Assembly: GCA_049116335.1 (NCBI GenBank)
Contig: JAGDYZ010000003.1
Coordinates: 310,001-374,000 of the forward strand
Direction of reading: 5' to 3'
From: CANMIH01 sp049116335
GTDB lineage: Bacteria > Pseudomonadota > Alphaproteobacteria > Rhodobacterales > Rhodobacteraceae
DNA length: 64,000 nt
A model generated the notes under the pieces. That model made no database searches, was not told the origin of the DNA, and saw only the letters and a program-made list of their open reading frames with translations. Shown piece after piece: positions 1 through 7,586 of this stretch; the stretch's first letter is position 1, and each line of letters opens with the position of its first letter. Position numbers and translations under genes: made by a program.

Positions 1-42
1 GTTGGACTGCACGTCGTTGAAATCGTTCCAATGTCCAGACAT
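1..42 (-). CDS. Partial gene, N-terminus only, last visible member of the leftward mobile-element operon
   Basis: Reading leftwards, an AAAGGAG ribosome binding site sits about 9 bases before an ATG at 42, followed by 14 open codons (MSGHWNDFNDVQSN) to the window edge. It begins 14 bp after the stop of the P-loop ATPase gene, so it is probably co-transcribed. Genes after Sak4-type ATPases in phages often encode single-strand DNA binding proteins, but 14 residues cannot establish that here. Confidence 0.55.
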   Translation of the reverse strand, partial: MSGHWNDFNDVQSN

Positions 43-55
43 GGCTGGGCTCCTT

Positions 56-949
56 TCAGCTGGATGGGGTGTCGGTGGGGGTGGCCTGCGCCGGGGATGG
101 CGCGGGCAGCTGTGGCGGCTGGTAGGTCAGGCGCCGCTCAGCGGGCACGAGGGGGCCGCGGATCTTGTCCATCAGCTGGCCCAGATGCGGGGCCTCGAGG
201 AGGCCAAGGCGGCCAGAGCGGTCCTTGGCCGGGTAGCCCCAGCCGTTCAGCGTCTGGCAGACAAAGCCGCGCTGAAGCTGGCCATCCTCGCCCTTGATCT
301 CGGCCATGGTGATGACCTGATCGACGATTCCCGGCAGCTCGAGCCCGGTCTTAGACCCATCAATCTGGGGCACGAAGACCTTGCGGTTGAAGTCATCGAG
401 CTTCTCGTCGAGGATACCCACGAACCAGACATTCTTGCCGCGCGTGTGCTGCAGATGGGTCAGCCAGGCGATCATCTCGCGGCCATGAAGCCCGTAGGCA
501 CCGCGCACATCGGGCTTGCCGGTCTTTTCCGAGTGCGCCTCGGGCTGGCCCTTGCACCATTGAAAGCACAGCCGCCCGGCCACGGTGATCGAGTCGATAA
601 ACACCGTGTCGTATTTGGCGAGGGCCTCAGGATCACCAAACTTCTTGCAGACGGCCGCATAATGCGCGGGGCTATAGGCTTGATCATCGCGCAGTGCCGG
701 GTTCGGGCCACCGATGAACACCGCGAAATCCCGACATTCCGTCCAGGTCCGCGGCCGGATGGCGTCGATCGCCAGCCCTTCGATGGCCAGATCGCCAGCT
801 TCGAGATCAAAAAACAGCGTGGTTGAGGCGTTCAGCGTCCAGAGCAGGCTGGTTTTGCCAATGCCCGATCGGCCGAAGATCACGCCTTTGATGCCACGGT
901 GCTCTGCAAGGCGCTGGTCAGCGGTGATGATGGGGAGCGCGCAGGTCAT
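56..949 (-). CDS. Phage-type P-loop ATPase (AAA_24 / Sak4-like), putative recombination ATPase
   Basis: The 297-residue protein has a Walker A motif GRSGIGKT at residues 26-33, a short acidic strand (LFFDLEAGD) after it, and a Walker B-like strand ending VFIDSI around residue 118. This layout matches the phage nucleotide-binding protein family (AAA_24, TIGR01618 type), whose studied members such as Sak4 are RecA-like ssDNA-annealing ATPases. The C-terminal 25 residues are a Pro/Ala-rich tail. The start codon overlaps the upstream gene's stop by 4 bp (ATGA), which points to translational coupling. The ssDNA-annealing role is inferred from family and phage-like context. Confidence 0.8.
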   Translation of the reverse strand: MTCALPIITADQRLAEHRGIKGVIFGRSGIGKTSLLWTLNASTTLFFDLEAGDLAIEGLAIDAIRPRTWTECRDFAVFIGGPNPALRDDQAYSPAHYAAVCKKFGDPEALAKYDTVFIDSITVAGRLCFQWCKGQPEAHSEKTGKPDVRGAYGLHGREMIAWLTHLQHTRGKNVWFVGILDEKLDDFNRKVFVPQIDGSKTGLELPGIVDQVITMAEIKGEDGQLQRGFVCQTLNGWGYPAKDRSGRLGLLEAPHLGQLMDKIRGPLVPAERRLTYQPPQLPAPSPAQATPTDTPSS

Positions 950-1425
950 GACAGCACCTCACCGGTCATTTCAGCGGCACAGGCGTTGCCGGTTACAGCG
1001 GTGTAAAGCGCGTCGAGCCGGTCGGCCTCGGCGAGGCATTCGCGACCCTTGCGGCGCATGAATTGGCGCGCGTCATTGAGCAAATCGGGGTCTTCGATCA
1101 GGTCCGGGACCGCGACGTATTCCTCAGCGCTTTCGACGAAGTAGGACTTCGATCGCAAGTCGCGGACGAGAGGCGCGAAGGCGTCACACCGGTCGGCGAA
1201 ATCCGTCTGGGTCATCACGTCGTGACGGTTACGCAGGATCCGCTTCACTTCAGAAATGATCCCGGTCCGCAGCATACGCATCGCGCCTTCCGCGCGTGCC
1301 TGCGAACAGGTCAAAGGGAATGCCGCGCCCATGATGTCGTCGGCAATTTTCGGGGCATTGTTGCCAAGCTGGGAGGCCACCTCCCAGACGCGTTCGGCAA
1401 AGGCTGCTGACTGGCTGTCAAGCAT
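946..1425 (-). CDS. Hypothetical protein of mobile-element operon
   Basis: This 159-residue, mostly helical, charged protein starts MLDSQSAAFAERV. The open frame extends further upstream, but that part lies over the coding frame of the preceding gene and looks like arginine/serine-rich shadow translation. The ATG at 1425 gives the usual short overlap (8 bp) with the preceding gene. I recognise no domain. Its position between two operon members with 4-8 bp overlaps indicates it is expressed with the recombination ATPase. Confidence 0.65.
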   Translation of the reverse strand: MLDSQSAAFAERVWEVASQLGNNAPKIADDIMGAAFPLTCSQARAEGAMRMLRTGIISEVKRILRNRHDVMTQTDFADRCDAFAPLVRDLRSKSYFVESAEEYVAVPDLIEDPDLLNDARQFMRRKGRECLAEADRLDALYTAVTGNACAAEMTGEVLS

Positions 1426-2188
1426 CGAACCACTCCTTGATGTTGGTGAAAGCTTCCGACCCCGCCGCGATGGCCGCGACGTCGAGATGATGAAACTGGC
1501 TGTCGCGAGCGTCGCGCATACCCGTTCGCGCAAGCGCCAGGTTCTCGTCGGTGGCCCATTCTGCAAAGGCGCGGAACGTGCCGGTGACATGCTGCCAGGC
1601 GACCTGTTGCGGCGTCGGCGGGACATAAAGCGGGTTCCGCCGACTGGGTTTGCGCTGCGGGCGCATGCCCCGCAGGGCAGCATCGACCACCATCTTGCGC
1701 AGCGCCGCTCGGTTCGGCTCCTCGCCACGTTCGAGGCGTTCATCCAGCGTGCGCCGCACGATACCGGGATCAACGACCTCTGCGTCGCGGATCAGGCGCG
1801 CATCATGGATCTGGTCGCGCCGCAGGCCGAGGTCAGCGGCCGAGGCAGTGTTGCGGTCTTCAACAGTGCTCCGATCCCCGCCGTTGCGTTTGACATCACC
1901 CCGCGCCTGTGCGGCATCGTATTCATCCGCGAGACGCCGTTTGGCGGCGGCCTCGATTTCCAGGGCATCGGCCTGCGCACGGTGGGCGGCAGCGACAAGA
2001 TCATCATGGGCGGCTTTTGCGCTTTTCAGGCGTGCGGCCCGTTTGGCGACATCATAGGCAAGGCCTGCGGCTTCGCGAGCTTCCAGAACCTCCGCAGCGG
2101 TCTTGGCGCCTGCCAGCATAGCCGCCGCTCGGACAATCAAACCGGGCAGGTTCTCGTCGCTTGTTGTGATTGAGACGGGCACGGTCAT
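1418..2188 (-). CDS. Hypothetical protein, mobile-element operon, possible ParB-like/coiled region
   Basis: The 256-residue protein has an Ala/Lys/Arg-rich helical stretch at about residues 25-95 with coiled-coil character. A helix-turn-helix-like stretch follows (SAADLGLRRDQIHDARLIRDAE), then a basic C-terminal third. The start overlaps the preceding stop by 4 bp. No family is recognised with confidence. The central segment resembles ParB-like helix-turn-helix proteins of phage replication modules, which is a guess from pattern only. Confidence 0.65.
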   Translation of the reverse strand: MTVPVSITTSDENLPGLIVRAAAMLAGAKTAAEVLEAREAAGLAYDVAKRAARLKSAKAAHDDLVAAAHRAQADALEIEAAAKRRLADEYDAAQARGDVKRNGGDRSTVEDRNTASAADLGLRRDQIHDARLIRDAEVVDPGIVRRTLDERLERGEEPNRAALRKMVVDAALRGMRPQRKPSRRNPLYVPPTPQQVAWQHVTGTFRAFAEWATDENLALARTGMRDARDSQFHHLDVAAIAAGSEAFTNIKEWFDA

Positions 2189-2829
2189 TGGGCGCGCTCC
2201 GCCGCTTTCGACCTGGCGATCACCTCCAGAGCCGCGCAGACATGCGTCCCGGGGTTTGCGCCATGTGCCAACAGGCGATCCAGCAGGACCGACAAAACCA
2301 GAACTGTTTCTCGGGCCGCCTCGGCGATTGCGCGCTCACCTTGGATTGCAAGGTAGAGGTCGGCCAACGTGGCTCCGTTTGGGCCGAAGAGTGACATCAT
2401 CTTTGGTTCGTCATCTTCGGGCGCCTCGATCTCGATGATCAGCGGAAGCCGCGAGGCCAGTCCTCTCGGAAGCAATCCGTCCGGAATGATGGAGCGCGGA
2501 TCACCGCTGGCAGGCGTGTCATGGACGACGACGTCGACTTCGGTGGTCTCACTCGCCCAATCGCTCTCAAAAACGGCAAACAAGGGCGTGCCATCGGCAT
2601 GCGCACGGGCATCTTCAATCTGGTAACGGCCGTTCGACTTGAGGATCTCGGCGAGCTCCCAGCGGCGAAAGAGCCCGGGGAGGCGCTGCAGAGTTTCGTG
2701 CGGGATGTCGAGGTTTTTCATGGGGGCAGCCTTTCCGATGGTGGATGGAGTTTCCGGGACGTCTGAATGGCAAAAGCCATTGTCAGGGCCTGTGCGGGAC
2801 AGGCCGCTTGGTGATTTTCGCTCGCTCAT
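2185..2829 (-). CDS. Hypothetical protein, mobile-element operon
   Basis: The gene encodes about 214 residues. I chose the ATG at 2829 because it overlaps the upstream TGA in a TGATG arrangement. A GTG one codon earlier (2832) is equally possible, and an internal ATG at 2721 with GGAAAGG in front would remove a low-complexity N-terminal stretch of 36 residues. The acidic core (residues 60-150) carries IEDARA, VVVHDTP and IEIEAPEDDEPKMM segments and I recognise no domain in it. Confidence 0.6.
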   Translation of the reverse strand: MSERKSPSGLSRTGPDNGFCHSDVPETPSTIGKAAPMKNLDIPHETLQRLPGLFRRWELAEILKSNGRYQIEDARAHADGTPLFAVFESDWASETTEVDVVVHDTPASGDPRSIIPDGLLPRGLASRLPLIIEIEAPEDDEPKMMSLFGPNGATLADLYLAIQGERAIAEAARETVLVLSVLLDRLLAHGANPGTHVCAALEVIARSKAAERAQ

Positions 2830-3314
2830 CACGCGGCCTCATTCGGCTCGAGGGTGACCTTCAACGTGCCGACCTTCACGGTGCGCGCAGGCTCGAACCC
2901 CTTGCGCCAGGCCTCGGGAAGTGCGCCGTACTTGCGTTCGGAAACCGACAGCTTGGTATCGATGAATTCAGCGGGATCCTCGCCGCTGTCGGCAATGTTG
3001 GCGGCGATTTGCGCCAGCTTTTCCTGATCCCAGTCGATGCGTTTCGGCAGGTCAGCGACCACGGTGTAATCGCTATCGACGAGGCGGACGGTGCCGGTGT
3101 CCTTGCCGCAAGCCCGCCGGGCCTCGGCCGCGCGGGTGGCGTAACGCACCTCGAGAGCGTTGTTGAATTTGGCGCTGGCAGCCTTCAGCTGCTTGGCCGC
3201 ATGGTCCAGCTCGGCTTGGAGCGCGGCGAGCAGTTCCACCGGCAGCTGCGCCAAATCGCCTGCGGGCAGGGTCAGCATGTCGTTGATGCTGGGCGTGTTG
3301 TCAGGATAGGTCAT
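2829..3314 (-). CDS. Hypothetical protein, mobile-element operon
   Basis: The 161-residue protein has a helical first half (DLAQLPVELLAALQAELDHA) that could form a coiled coil. The second half contains DYTVVADLPKRIDWDQEKL and ends in a short beta-like strand (VKVGTLKVTLEP). An AAGGAA ribosome binding site precedes the ATG. It lies 24 bp after the preceding gene and is coupled to the next by TGATG. I do not recognise the family; the position suggests an early phage-type function. Confidence 0.65.
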   Translation of the reverse strand: MTYPDNTPSINDMLTLPAGDLAQLPVELLAALQAELDHAAKQLKAASAKFNNALEVRYATRAAEARRACGKDTGTVRLVDSDYTVVADLPKRIDWDQEKLAQIAANIADSGEDPAEFIDTKLSVSERKYGALPEAWRKGFEPARTVKVGTLKVTLEPNEAA

Positions 3315-3338
3315 GAGAGGTTCCTTTTCGGGGGATGG

Positions 3339-3677
3339 TCAGGCGGCGACAGCAGCGAGCTGCGTCACGGCATCAGCGGATCCGGGCGTCTTGGGACGCG
3401 CGATTGCGAGGTAGGAAAACAGGTCCGGCCCAAGGCGTTCTTGGACGAGGTGGACGAGGCCTTTGCCTTCGGTCCAAAAGGCCCGCTTTCCCAAGAGGGC
3501 CAGTTCCGTGCGCTCATTGTCCCCAAGCTTGGAAAGCCCCGGGAATGTATCGAGCACCAGAAACCCGCGGTGGTATTCCAAACGGTCGCCGGGCAAGGCC
3601 TGCGCCACCCAGGCGCAGAACTGGATTTCCGTCAGCGGGGACTTCGGCCGGACCGTGGTGATGGTTGCTGTGATCAT
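3339..3677 (-). CDS. Hypothetical protein, mobile-element operon
   Basis: The gene encodes 112 residues with a strong GAGGAGAG ribosome binding site 6-8 bases before the ATG. The sequence LEYHRGFLVLDTFPG suggests a small alpha/beta domain, and the C-terminus ends in a short Ala/Val tail. No recognised motif. It sits 28 bp downstream of the sigma-like gene and reads in the same direction. Confidence 0.6.
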   Translation of the reverse strand: MITATITTVRPKSPLTEIQFCAWVAQALPGDRLEYHRGFLVLDTFPGLSKLGDNERTELALLGKRAFWTEGKGLVHLVQERLGPDLFSYLAIARPKTPGSADAVTQLAAVAA

Positions 3678-3705
3678 GATCTTGCTCTCCTCGCCCTGCT
3701 TCTAC

Positions 3706-4299
3706 TCACGCGGTCTGAAAACCGTCCCAGCAGGGGCCGAGGCCGTAGGCGGTGAGGACGGGACGAAGAGCGGAGATCCGGCGATAGAGGGTTGAGCGTT
3801 TGACAGCGCCGTGGGCGACAAGGTCAGAAACAGTGACACGGGACAGGGCACGGCAGAGCTGGCGATCACCATTGCTCAGACGGGCCAGCGCGCATTCGGT
3901 CGCAAGCCGCGCATGCAGCATGTCGGTGTCAAAAGGGCGCTGACCGTACCAGCTGGCCAGGCCGTCCTCCTCAAGCAGCAGATTTTTCAGAGGCTCGCGG
4001 CTACCTGCCATCGGCGCATCGAGCGAAAACATCCACCCGTCCTGCGCCCGACGCTGACGCTGGATGCGCATCGCGATACGCGATGACTGGTTTCGCAATA
4101 CGATATTGGCGAAGGCGCCAATGCTGCCGCGGCGCGCGTCAAATCCGGGCAAGCGGCAAATGAGATCGAGCAGCAGATCCTGGGAGAGATCCTCGAGGTC
4201 AGCTGGCGGCAGGCGCAATTTGCGCTGCAGGCGACGTGCGGCGCGATTGGCCTCGTCGATCAGCGTGACAACGTCGGCGGTAGATAATCTGGTGGGCAT
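3706..4299 (-). CDS. Sigma-factor-like protein (ECF/sigma-70 region 2 and 4 type)
   Basis: The 197-residue protein has an N-terminal segment (LRLPPADLEDLSQDLLLDLICRL) that matches the layout of sigma region 2: a polymerase-binding DLxQD-like motif followed by a helix with NIVLRNQSSR. A C-terminal helix-turn-helix (VTVSDLVAHGAVKRSTLYRRI) resembles region 4. GAGGA lies 8 bases before the ATG. In phage-type operons such proteins direct late or auxiliary transcription. The match is to architecture rather than to a named sigma factor, so it could instead be a sigma-derived transcriptional regulator. Confidence 0.65.
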   Translation of the reverse strand: MPTRLSTADVVTLIDEANRAARRLQRKLRLPPADLEDLSQDLLLDLICRLPGFDARRGSIGAFANIVLRNQSSRIAMRIQRQRRAQDGWMFSLDAPMAGSREPLKNLLLEEDGLASWYGQRPFDTDMLHARLATECALARLSNGDRQLCRALSRVTVSDLVAHGAVKRSTLYRRISALRPVLTAYGLGPCWDGFQTA

Positions 4300-4371
4300 G
4301 ATCGGGGTCCTCGAAGCTTGATTTCTCTTGCTCCGAACTTGACCGACCCCGGCCTTCCGTTTGTGTGTTTG

Positions 4372-5349
4372 TTATGTGTGGATTGTGTGCCGTTTGTGTG
4401 TGGCGCCCTCATCGGCAAAGGAAATTGCGTCTGGCGCGAGACCCAACCGATAACCGACGCCATGCACTGTTGCGATCAGTTCCTTGGCCGCCGAAGCCGG
4501 CGCGCCGGGTGCCACAAGGGCTTTGCGCAAATCCCGAATAACCTCGTTCGGCGGGCGGCCGGTCTCAGCCTCAATGATTTGCTTCTTGATGATCGGGTCC
4601 CTGCGGCATGCCTGTTCAGCGAGCAAAACGAGAACGGCAACCATCTGAACCGACATGTCCAGAACCCTTCCATCAAGCATGACGGACGGGATGGACCGAT
4701 CCATGATCAAGCGGACGCGGTTACCTGCTGGCAGCAGGCCGCCGAAGAAAATCGTTTTACCGCCGTTCCCATCCGCGTGAACGATCTCGGAGACATCGTG
4801 AACGTCGATTTCCATGTCGTGCAGGCGGATGGCACTGGCTTGGTCAATCTCATCAAAGACCACAATCGGCAGCGTGCCCCCGGCGAGCGATTTCAAAAGC
4901 ATCGAGATGCCCGGCACAAACACGTCCCTGGGTGACTGGCACAAAAAGATGCTGCGCCCCGTCGCAGTCTTACCCATCGACCAAAGCCCTGCGGAAATCG
5001 CCGCCGGCGTCCCTGTCAACTTGCCCGCCGCCGCGATGGCCGCGATCAACTGCTCTCCATCGATCCGATAGCGGATAAGGTCGTTCGGCTCGAGGATGAC
5101 ATCCTGGCTGGGGTCGAGCGGGCAGCAGGCGACGAGCTTGCCGTCGATTTCCTGGATCACTCTGGCATCATAGCCGCAATCGCAATGCGCGCAGGTGCCC
5201 CAACTTTCGATCTTGCGCTCTTCGATCAGGATGCGCGCCCTGAGCAGCTTGTTGATTTCGGCCTCGGGGAAGCGCCGCAGCAGTCGGCCAGAGACCTCAG
5301 GGCGCGCGCCTGTCTTATTCAGCCGCTTCCACAACCAGATCAAAATCAT
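4372..5349 (-). CDS. Unrecognised protein with Cys-rich (zinc-ribbon-like) and winged-helix segments
   Basis: The protein has about 325 residues. I used the ATG at 5349, which has a GGAGAAAG site, over a TTG at 5376. Cysteines at 53, 56, 58, 75 and 76 (CxxCxC ... CCP) look like a zinc ribbon. Residues about 215-305 resemble an OmpR-type C-terminal winged helix ending TVHGVGYRL, the classic wing signature, yet there is no receiver domain. The middle part contains VVFDEIDQAS, which is not a proper Walker B because no Walker A is present. It overlaps the upstream 411-residue gene by 35 bp, so the two are probably made together. The function is unknown; a DNA-binding regulator is the best guess. 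Confidence 0.65.
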   Translation of the reverse strand: MILIWLWKRLNKTGARPEVSGRLLRRFPEAEINKLLRARILIEERKIESWGTCAHCDCGYDARVIQEIDGKLVACCPLDPSQDVILEPNDLIRYRIDGEQLIAAIAAAGKLTGTPAAISAGLWSMGKTATGRSIFLCQSPRDVFVPGISMLLKSLAGGTLPIVVFDEIDQASAIRLHDMEIDVHDVSEIVHADGNGGKTIFFGGLLPAGNRVRLIMDRSIPSVMLDGRVLDMSVQMVAVLVLLAEQACRRDPIIKKQIIEAETGRPPNEVIRDLRKALVAPGAPASAAKELIATVHGVGYRLGLAPDAISFADEGATHKRHTIHT

Positions 5350-6550
5350 GGTCTTTCTCCAACCCGTTGCGTGCAATAAGCGTGTGGATCGATTTCTCGA
5401 ACCGCGTGCGGCGGAAGGCCAAGGTCCCGGGAGGTTTCAGCCGCACTGTGGACTGGGCCGGCTTCTTTTTGCCCACATGGAAAAACACACGGAACGTGAT
5501 CTCGCCAAGCTGCCAGCCTTGCCGAAAATCCACCTCGCTGGTGGCAAAGTTGCGCAATGCGCCTTTGGTGTCCTTGGTCACCCAGCTGCGCAGATGCCGC
5601 GAGGCCTGCGCGTCCTCATCCCATTCGAAAAGATCGGCTGCCGCAGCCACGATGGTCACGCTGTGGATAGCGTCATCATGCCTGTGCTCGAAGGCAAAGT
5701 GGGGGCCTGCCTCGGAGATGGGATCCAGCGTGTAGAGATCCCGCGCGTGATCACCGGCGAAGAAGCCGGGGCGGCCCAGCACATGGGTGGCGAAGAGCTC
5801 CGCCAGTTCAACCTGCTGGGATTTCAGGACGCCGCCGATCAGAAGGCGCCCCTCGGTCGCGTTATAGCGCAGGGCCGCGTATTTGACCGCACGCACCGTG
5901 ATGATTTCTTCACGATCGCCCGAAACCACAGGCGTGGTCTTGACCGGAGCGCCATGGCTCAAGACCAGATTGAATTCGTCATCCTCGTCATACGGCGCCA
6001 AACGGCAATAACCGCCCTGCAAGTCCTTGGCGAAGAGTGCCGCCGCGGCGGCCCCGAATGCTGCTCCGACCTCGTCGGTGAAATCCGCAGGCACATCCCG
6101 TTCTGGCCCACGAAACTCGGCCATCGCGGTCGGCGCCCTCAACGCCATTTGGTCCGCAGCGACCTCGAACAGGTCGTGGTGCTGGAGATAGACGCGCAGC
6201 GCGACATGTTTCGGATCCTGTTTTGCGGGTGCATCTGCCGTCTGCTCAGTGTCGGCAGGCTCGAACAACGTGATCTGTTGGCGCCGTGCCGCCGACAGGA
6301 TCGTCTCCAGCCCATGCGATGTGCCCAGTTCCGCAATTCGGTGCAGGTCAGCCACCAGCCCCTCGGACCAGTCATTGACGGGTTGGTTAAAATACTCTGC
6401 CAGCAGGCCACGATGGTCTGCCTCTTCATCATCAAAGGCGATGGGCGCAACCCCGTCAGCGAAATGGCGCTCGAAGAGCTGGCGCATGAGCATGGGATCA
6501 ATGGTCTTCAGAAAACGTGGGTTCACGAACTTCTTGAGATTGCCGGCCAT
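5315..6550 (-). CDS. Unrecognised 411-residue protein, first gene of the SOS-boxed operon
   Basis: The protein starts MAGNLKKFVNPRFLKTIDP with AGAAAGGATT as ribosome binding site. It shows an N-terminal helical domain (1-120), an acidic linker rich in Ala/Thr/Asp (about 120-130), a central Ala-rich helix (GAAFGAAAAALFAKDL) and a basic C-terminal part ending EKDHDFDLVVEAAE. There is no P-loop, no nuclease triad I can identify, and no signal or membrane segment, so it should be cytoplasmic. It is the first gene after the promoter with the LexA box, and it overlaps its downstream partner by 35 bp. I know no function for this family. Confidence 0.65.
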   Translation of the reverse strand: MAGNLKKFVNPRFLKTIDPMLMRQLFERHFADGVAPIAFDDEEADHRGLLAEYFNQPVNDWSEGLVADLHRIAELGTSHGLETILSAARRQQITLFEPADTEQTADAPAKQDPKHVALRVYLQHHDLFEVAADQMALRAPTAMAEFRGPERDVPADFTDEVGAAFGAAAAALFAKDLQGGYCRLAPYDEDDEFNLVLSHGAPVKTTPVVSGDREEIITVRAVKYAALRYNATEGRLLIGGVLKSQQVELAELFATHVLGRPGFFAGDHARDLYTLDPISEAGPHFAFEHRHDDAIHSVTIVAAAADLFEWDEDAQASRHLRSWVTKDTKGALRNFATSEVDFRQGWQLGEITFRVFFHVGKKKPAQSTVRLKPPGTLAFRRTRFEKSIHTLIARNGLEKDHDFDLVVEAAE

Positions 6551-6578
6551 GGCGAATCCTTTCTGTCGGGGAAATAAT

Positions 6579-6610
6579 GTTCATCTTATGTTCTCGCGAC
6601 AACAGGTCAA
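6579..6610 (-). promoter_or_regulatory. SOS promoter: LexA box overlapping -10 of the leftward operon
   Basis: GTTCATCTTATGTTC at 6579-6593 fits the alphaproteobacterial LexA consensus GTTC-N7-GTTC exactly. Read leftwards, TTGACC (6605-6610) and TAAGAT (6583-6588) are separated by 16 bases, and the -10 lies within the LexA box, the position expected for repression. The first ATG is at 6550, leaving a leader of roughly 25 bases. Confidence 0.75.
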
Positions 6611-6685
6611 TCATCGCGTTGGGCGTGGGACGGTTTCCAAAAGGCGTGAGTAGAAGCTGGGCGAGAGAACGACCCGGGAAACCCC

Positions 6686-6889
6686 ATGAAACGCCCCAAC
6701 GCCCTACAACCCGACCGCATGACCGCCCGAGATCGCCGCGCCGAGCTTTGCAGCTTGCTGGCGCTTGGCCTTGTCCGGCTACACCGAAGAGAAAGTCGGC
6801 AAAATACTGATATTTATGGAGAAAGTTCGCTACACAACTCAGTGTGTCCGAGCATTCATGCAGTTTCAATCAGAAAGGAAGCAACATGA
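6686..6889 (+). pseudogene. Decayed extra copy of the small cassette gene
   Basis: From 6686 an open frame begins MKRPNALQPDRMTARD and matches residues 17-48 of the intact small protein encoded at 6886-7137 (about 21 of 31 residues identical). It lacks the N-terminal 16 residues (MNALNPALHTDALRRL) found in the neighbour, and no good ribosome binding site precedes it. A GESSLHN segment follows at about residue 46. The reading frame then runs into the leader and start of the next gene. It is best read as a relic of an older copy of the cassette, though a short expressed protein cannot be excluded. Confidence 0.5.
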
Positions 6890-7137
6890 ACGCTCTGAAC
6901 CCGGCATTGCACACGGATGCCCTACGCCGTCTATTGAAACGCCCCAACGCACTGCACCCAGACCACATGACTGCCCAAGAACGTCAGGCTGAGATTTGCA
7001 GTCTGCTCGCGCTCGCCATCGCGCGGCCAAATATGCGCACTCGCGAAAATCCGGCTGAAAACGGTGGAAATGAGCGCTGGCGGATCGAGGCACAGCCACG
7101 CCGTCTTGCCCCTCGAAATCGAAAGCAGCACTCATGA
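6886..7137 (+). CDS. Small cassette protein, unknown function
   Basis: The 83-residue protein begins MNALNPALHTDALRRLLKRP, with AGAAAGGAAG ahead of the ATG. An in-frame ATG at 6844 has no such site. The conserved core is KRPNALHPDHMTAQERQAEICSL; the C-terminal 35 residues are basic and low in structure. The stop overlaps the DUF2924 start by 4 bp. Together with the next three genes it forms a compact cassette with 4-bp overlaps throughout, which suggests one transcript and a role tied to the recombinase. Confidence 0.65.
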   Translation: MNALNPALHTDALRRLLKRPNALHPDHMTAQERQAEICSLLALAIARPNMRTRENPAENGGNERWRIEAQPRRLAPRNRKQHS

Positions 7138-7586
7138 AGGAACATGATCAAATTCCTGCGCGCATCGCAGCGTTGAAAACCACCCCAACTACAGAGTTGA
7201 AGAAACAATGGCGGGAGCTGTTTGACCACGAACCACCCCCCTTCAACCGCCGCTACCTCGAGAGCCGTTTGGCCTATCGCATCCAGGAATTGGCCTTTGG
7301 CGGGTTAAAGCCTGAGACGGCTCGTTATCTTGAGAAGCTCGGCGAAGATCTGGACGGCGGTGATCCATCGCGGCGGCGCATCCGTGTGGACAATGTGCCC
7401 ATCACGGGCACGCGCTTGCTTCGTGAGTGGCAAGGCGTCGAGCACGTCGTCACCGTAACCAATGAGGGCTTCGAATGGCAGGGGCGACCCTACAAATCGC
7501 TCTCCGCAATTGCTCGCGCCATCACAGGCACACGCTGGAATGGCTGGGTATTCTTTGGCTTGAAAAATTACAGGAGGCGGACATGA
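7134..7586 (+). CDS. DUF2924 domain protein
   Basis: The 150-residue protein carries the DUF2924 pattern: an N-terminal helix (IAALKTTPTTELKKQWRELF) followed by PPFNRRYLESRLAYRIQEL. The C-terminal half has GTRLLREWQG and the strand EHVVTVTNEGFEWQG, then SLSAIARAITGTRWNGWVFFG. That last element resembles the RAMA-type DNA-associated fold common at the end of such proteins. DUF2924 proteins in alphaproteobacteria frequently precede a serine recombinase, as here, with a 4-bp overlap to it. The molecular role is not known. Confidence 0.85.
   Translation: MKEHDQIPARIAALKTTPTTELKKQWRELFDHEPPPFNRRYLESRLAYRIQELAFGGLKPETARYLEKLGEDLDGGDPSRRRIRVDNVPITGTRLLREWQGVEHVVTVTNEGFEWQGRPYKSLSAIARAITGTRWNGWVFFGLKNYRRRT

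Noticed and set aside
6498..6869. 123-residue leftward frame over the SOS promoter
   Set aside because: It covers the promoter and decayed gene region without a ribosome binding site or recognisable sequence.
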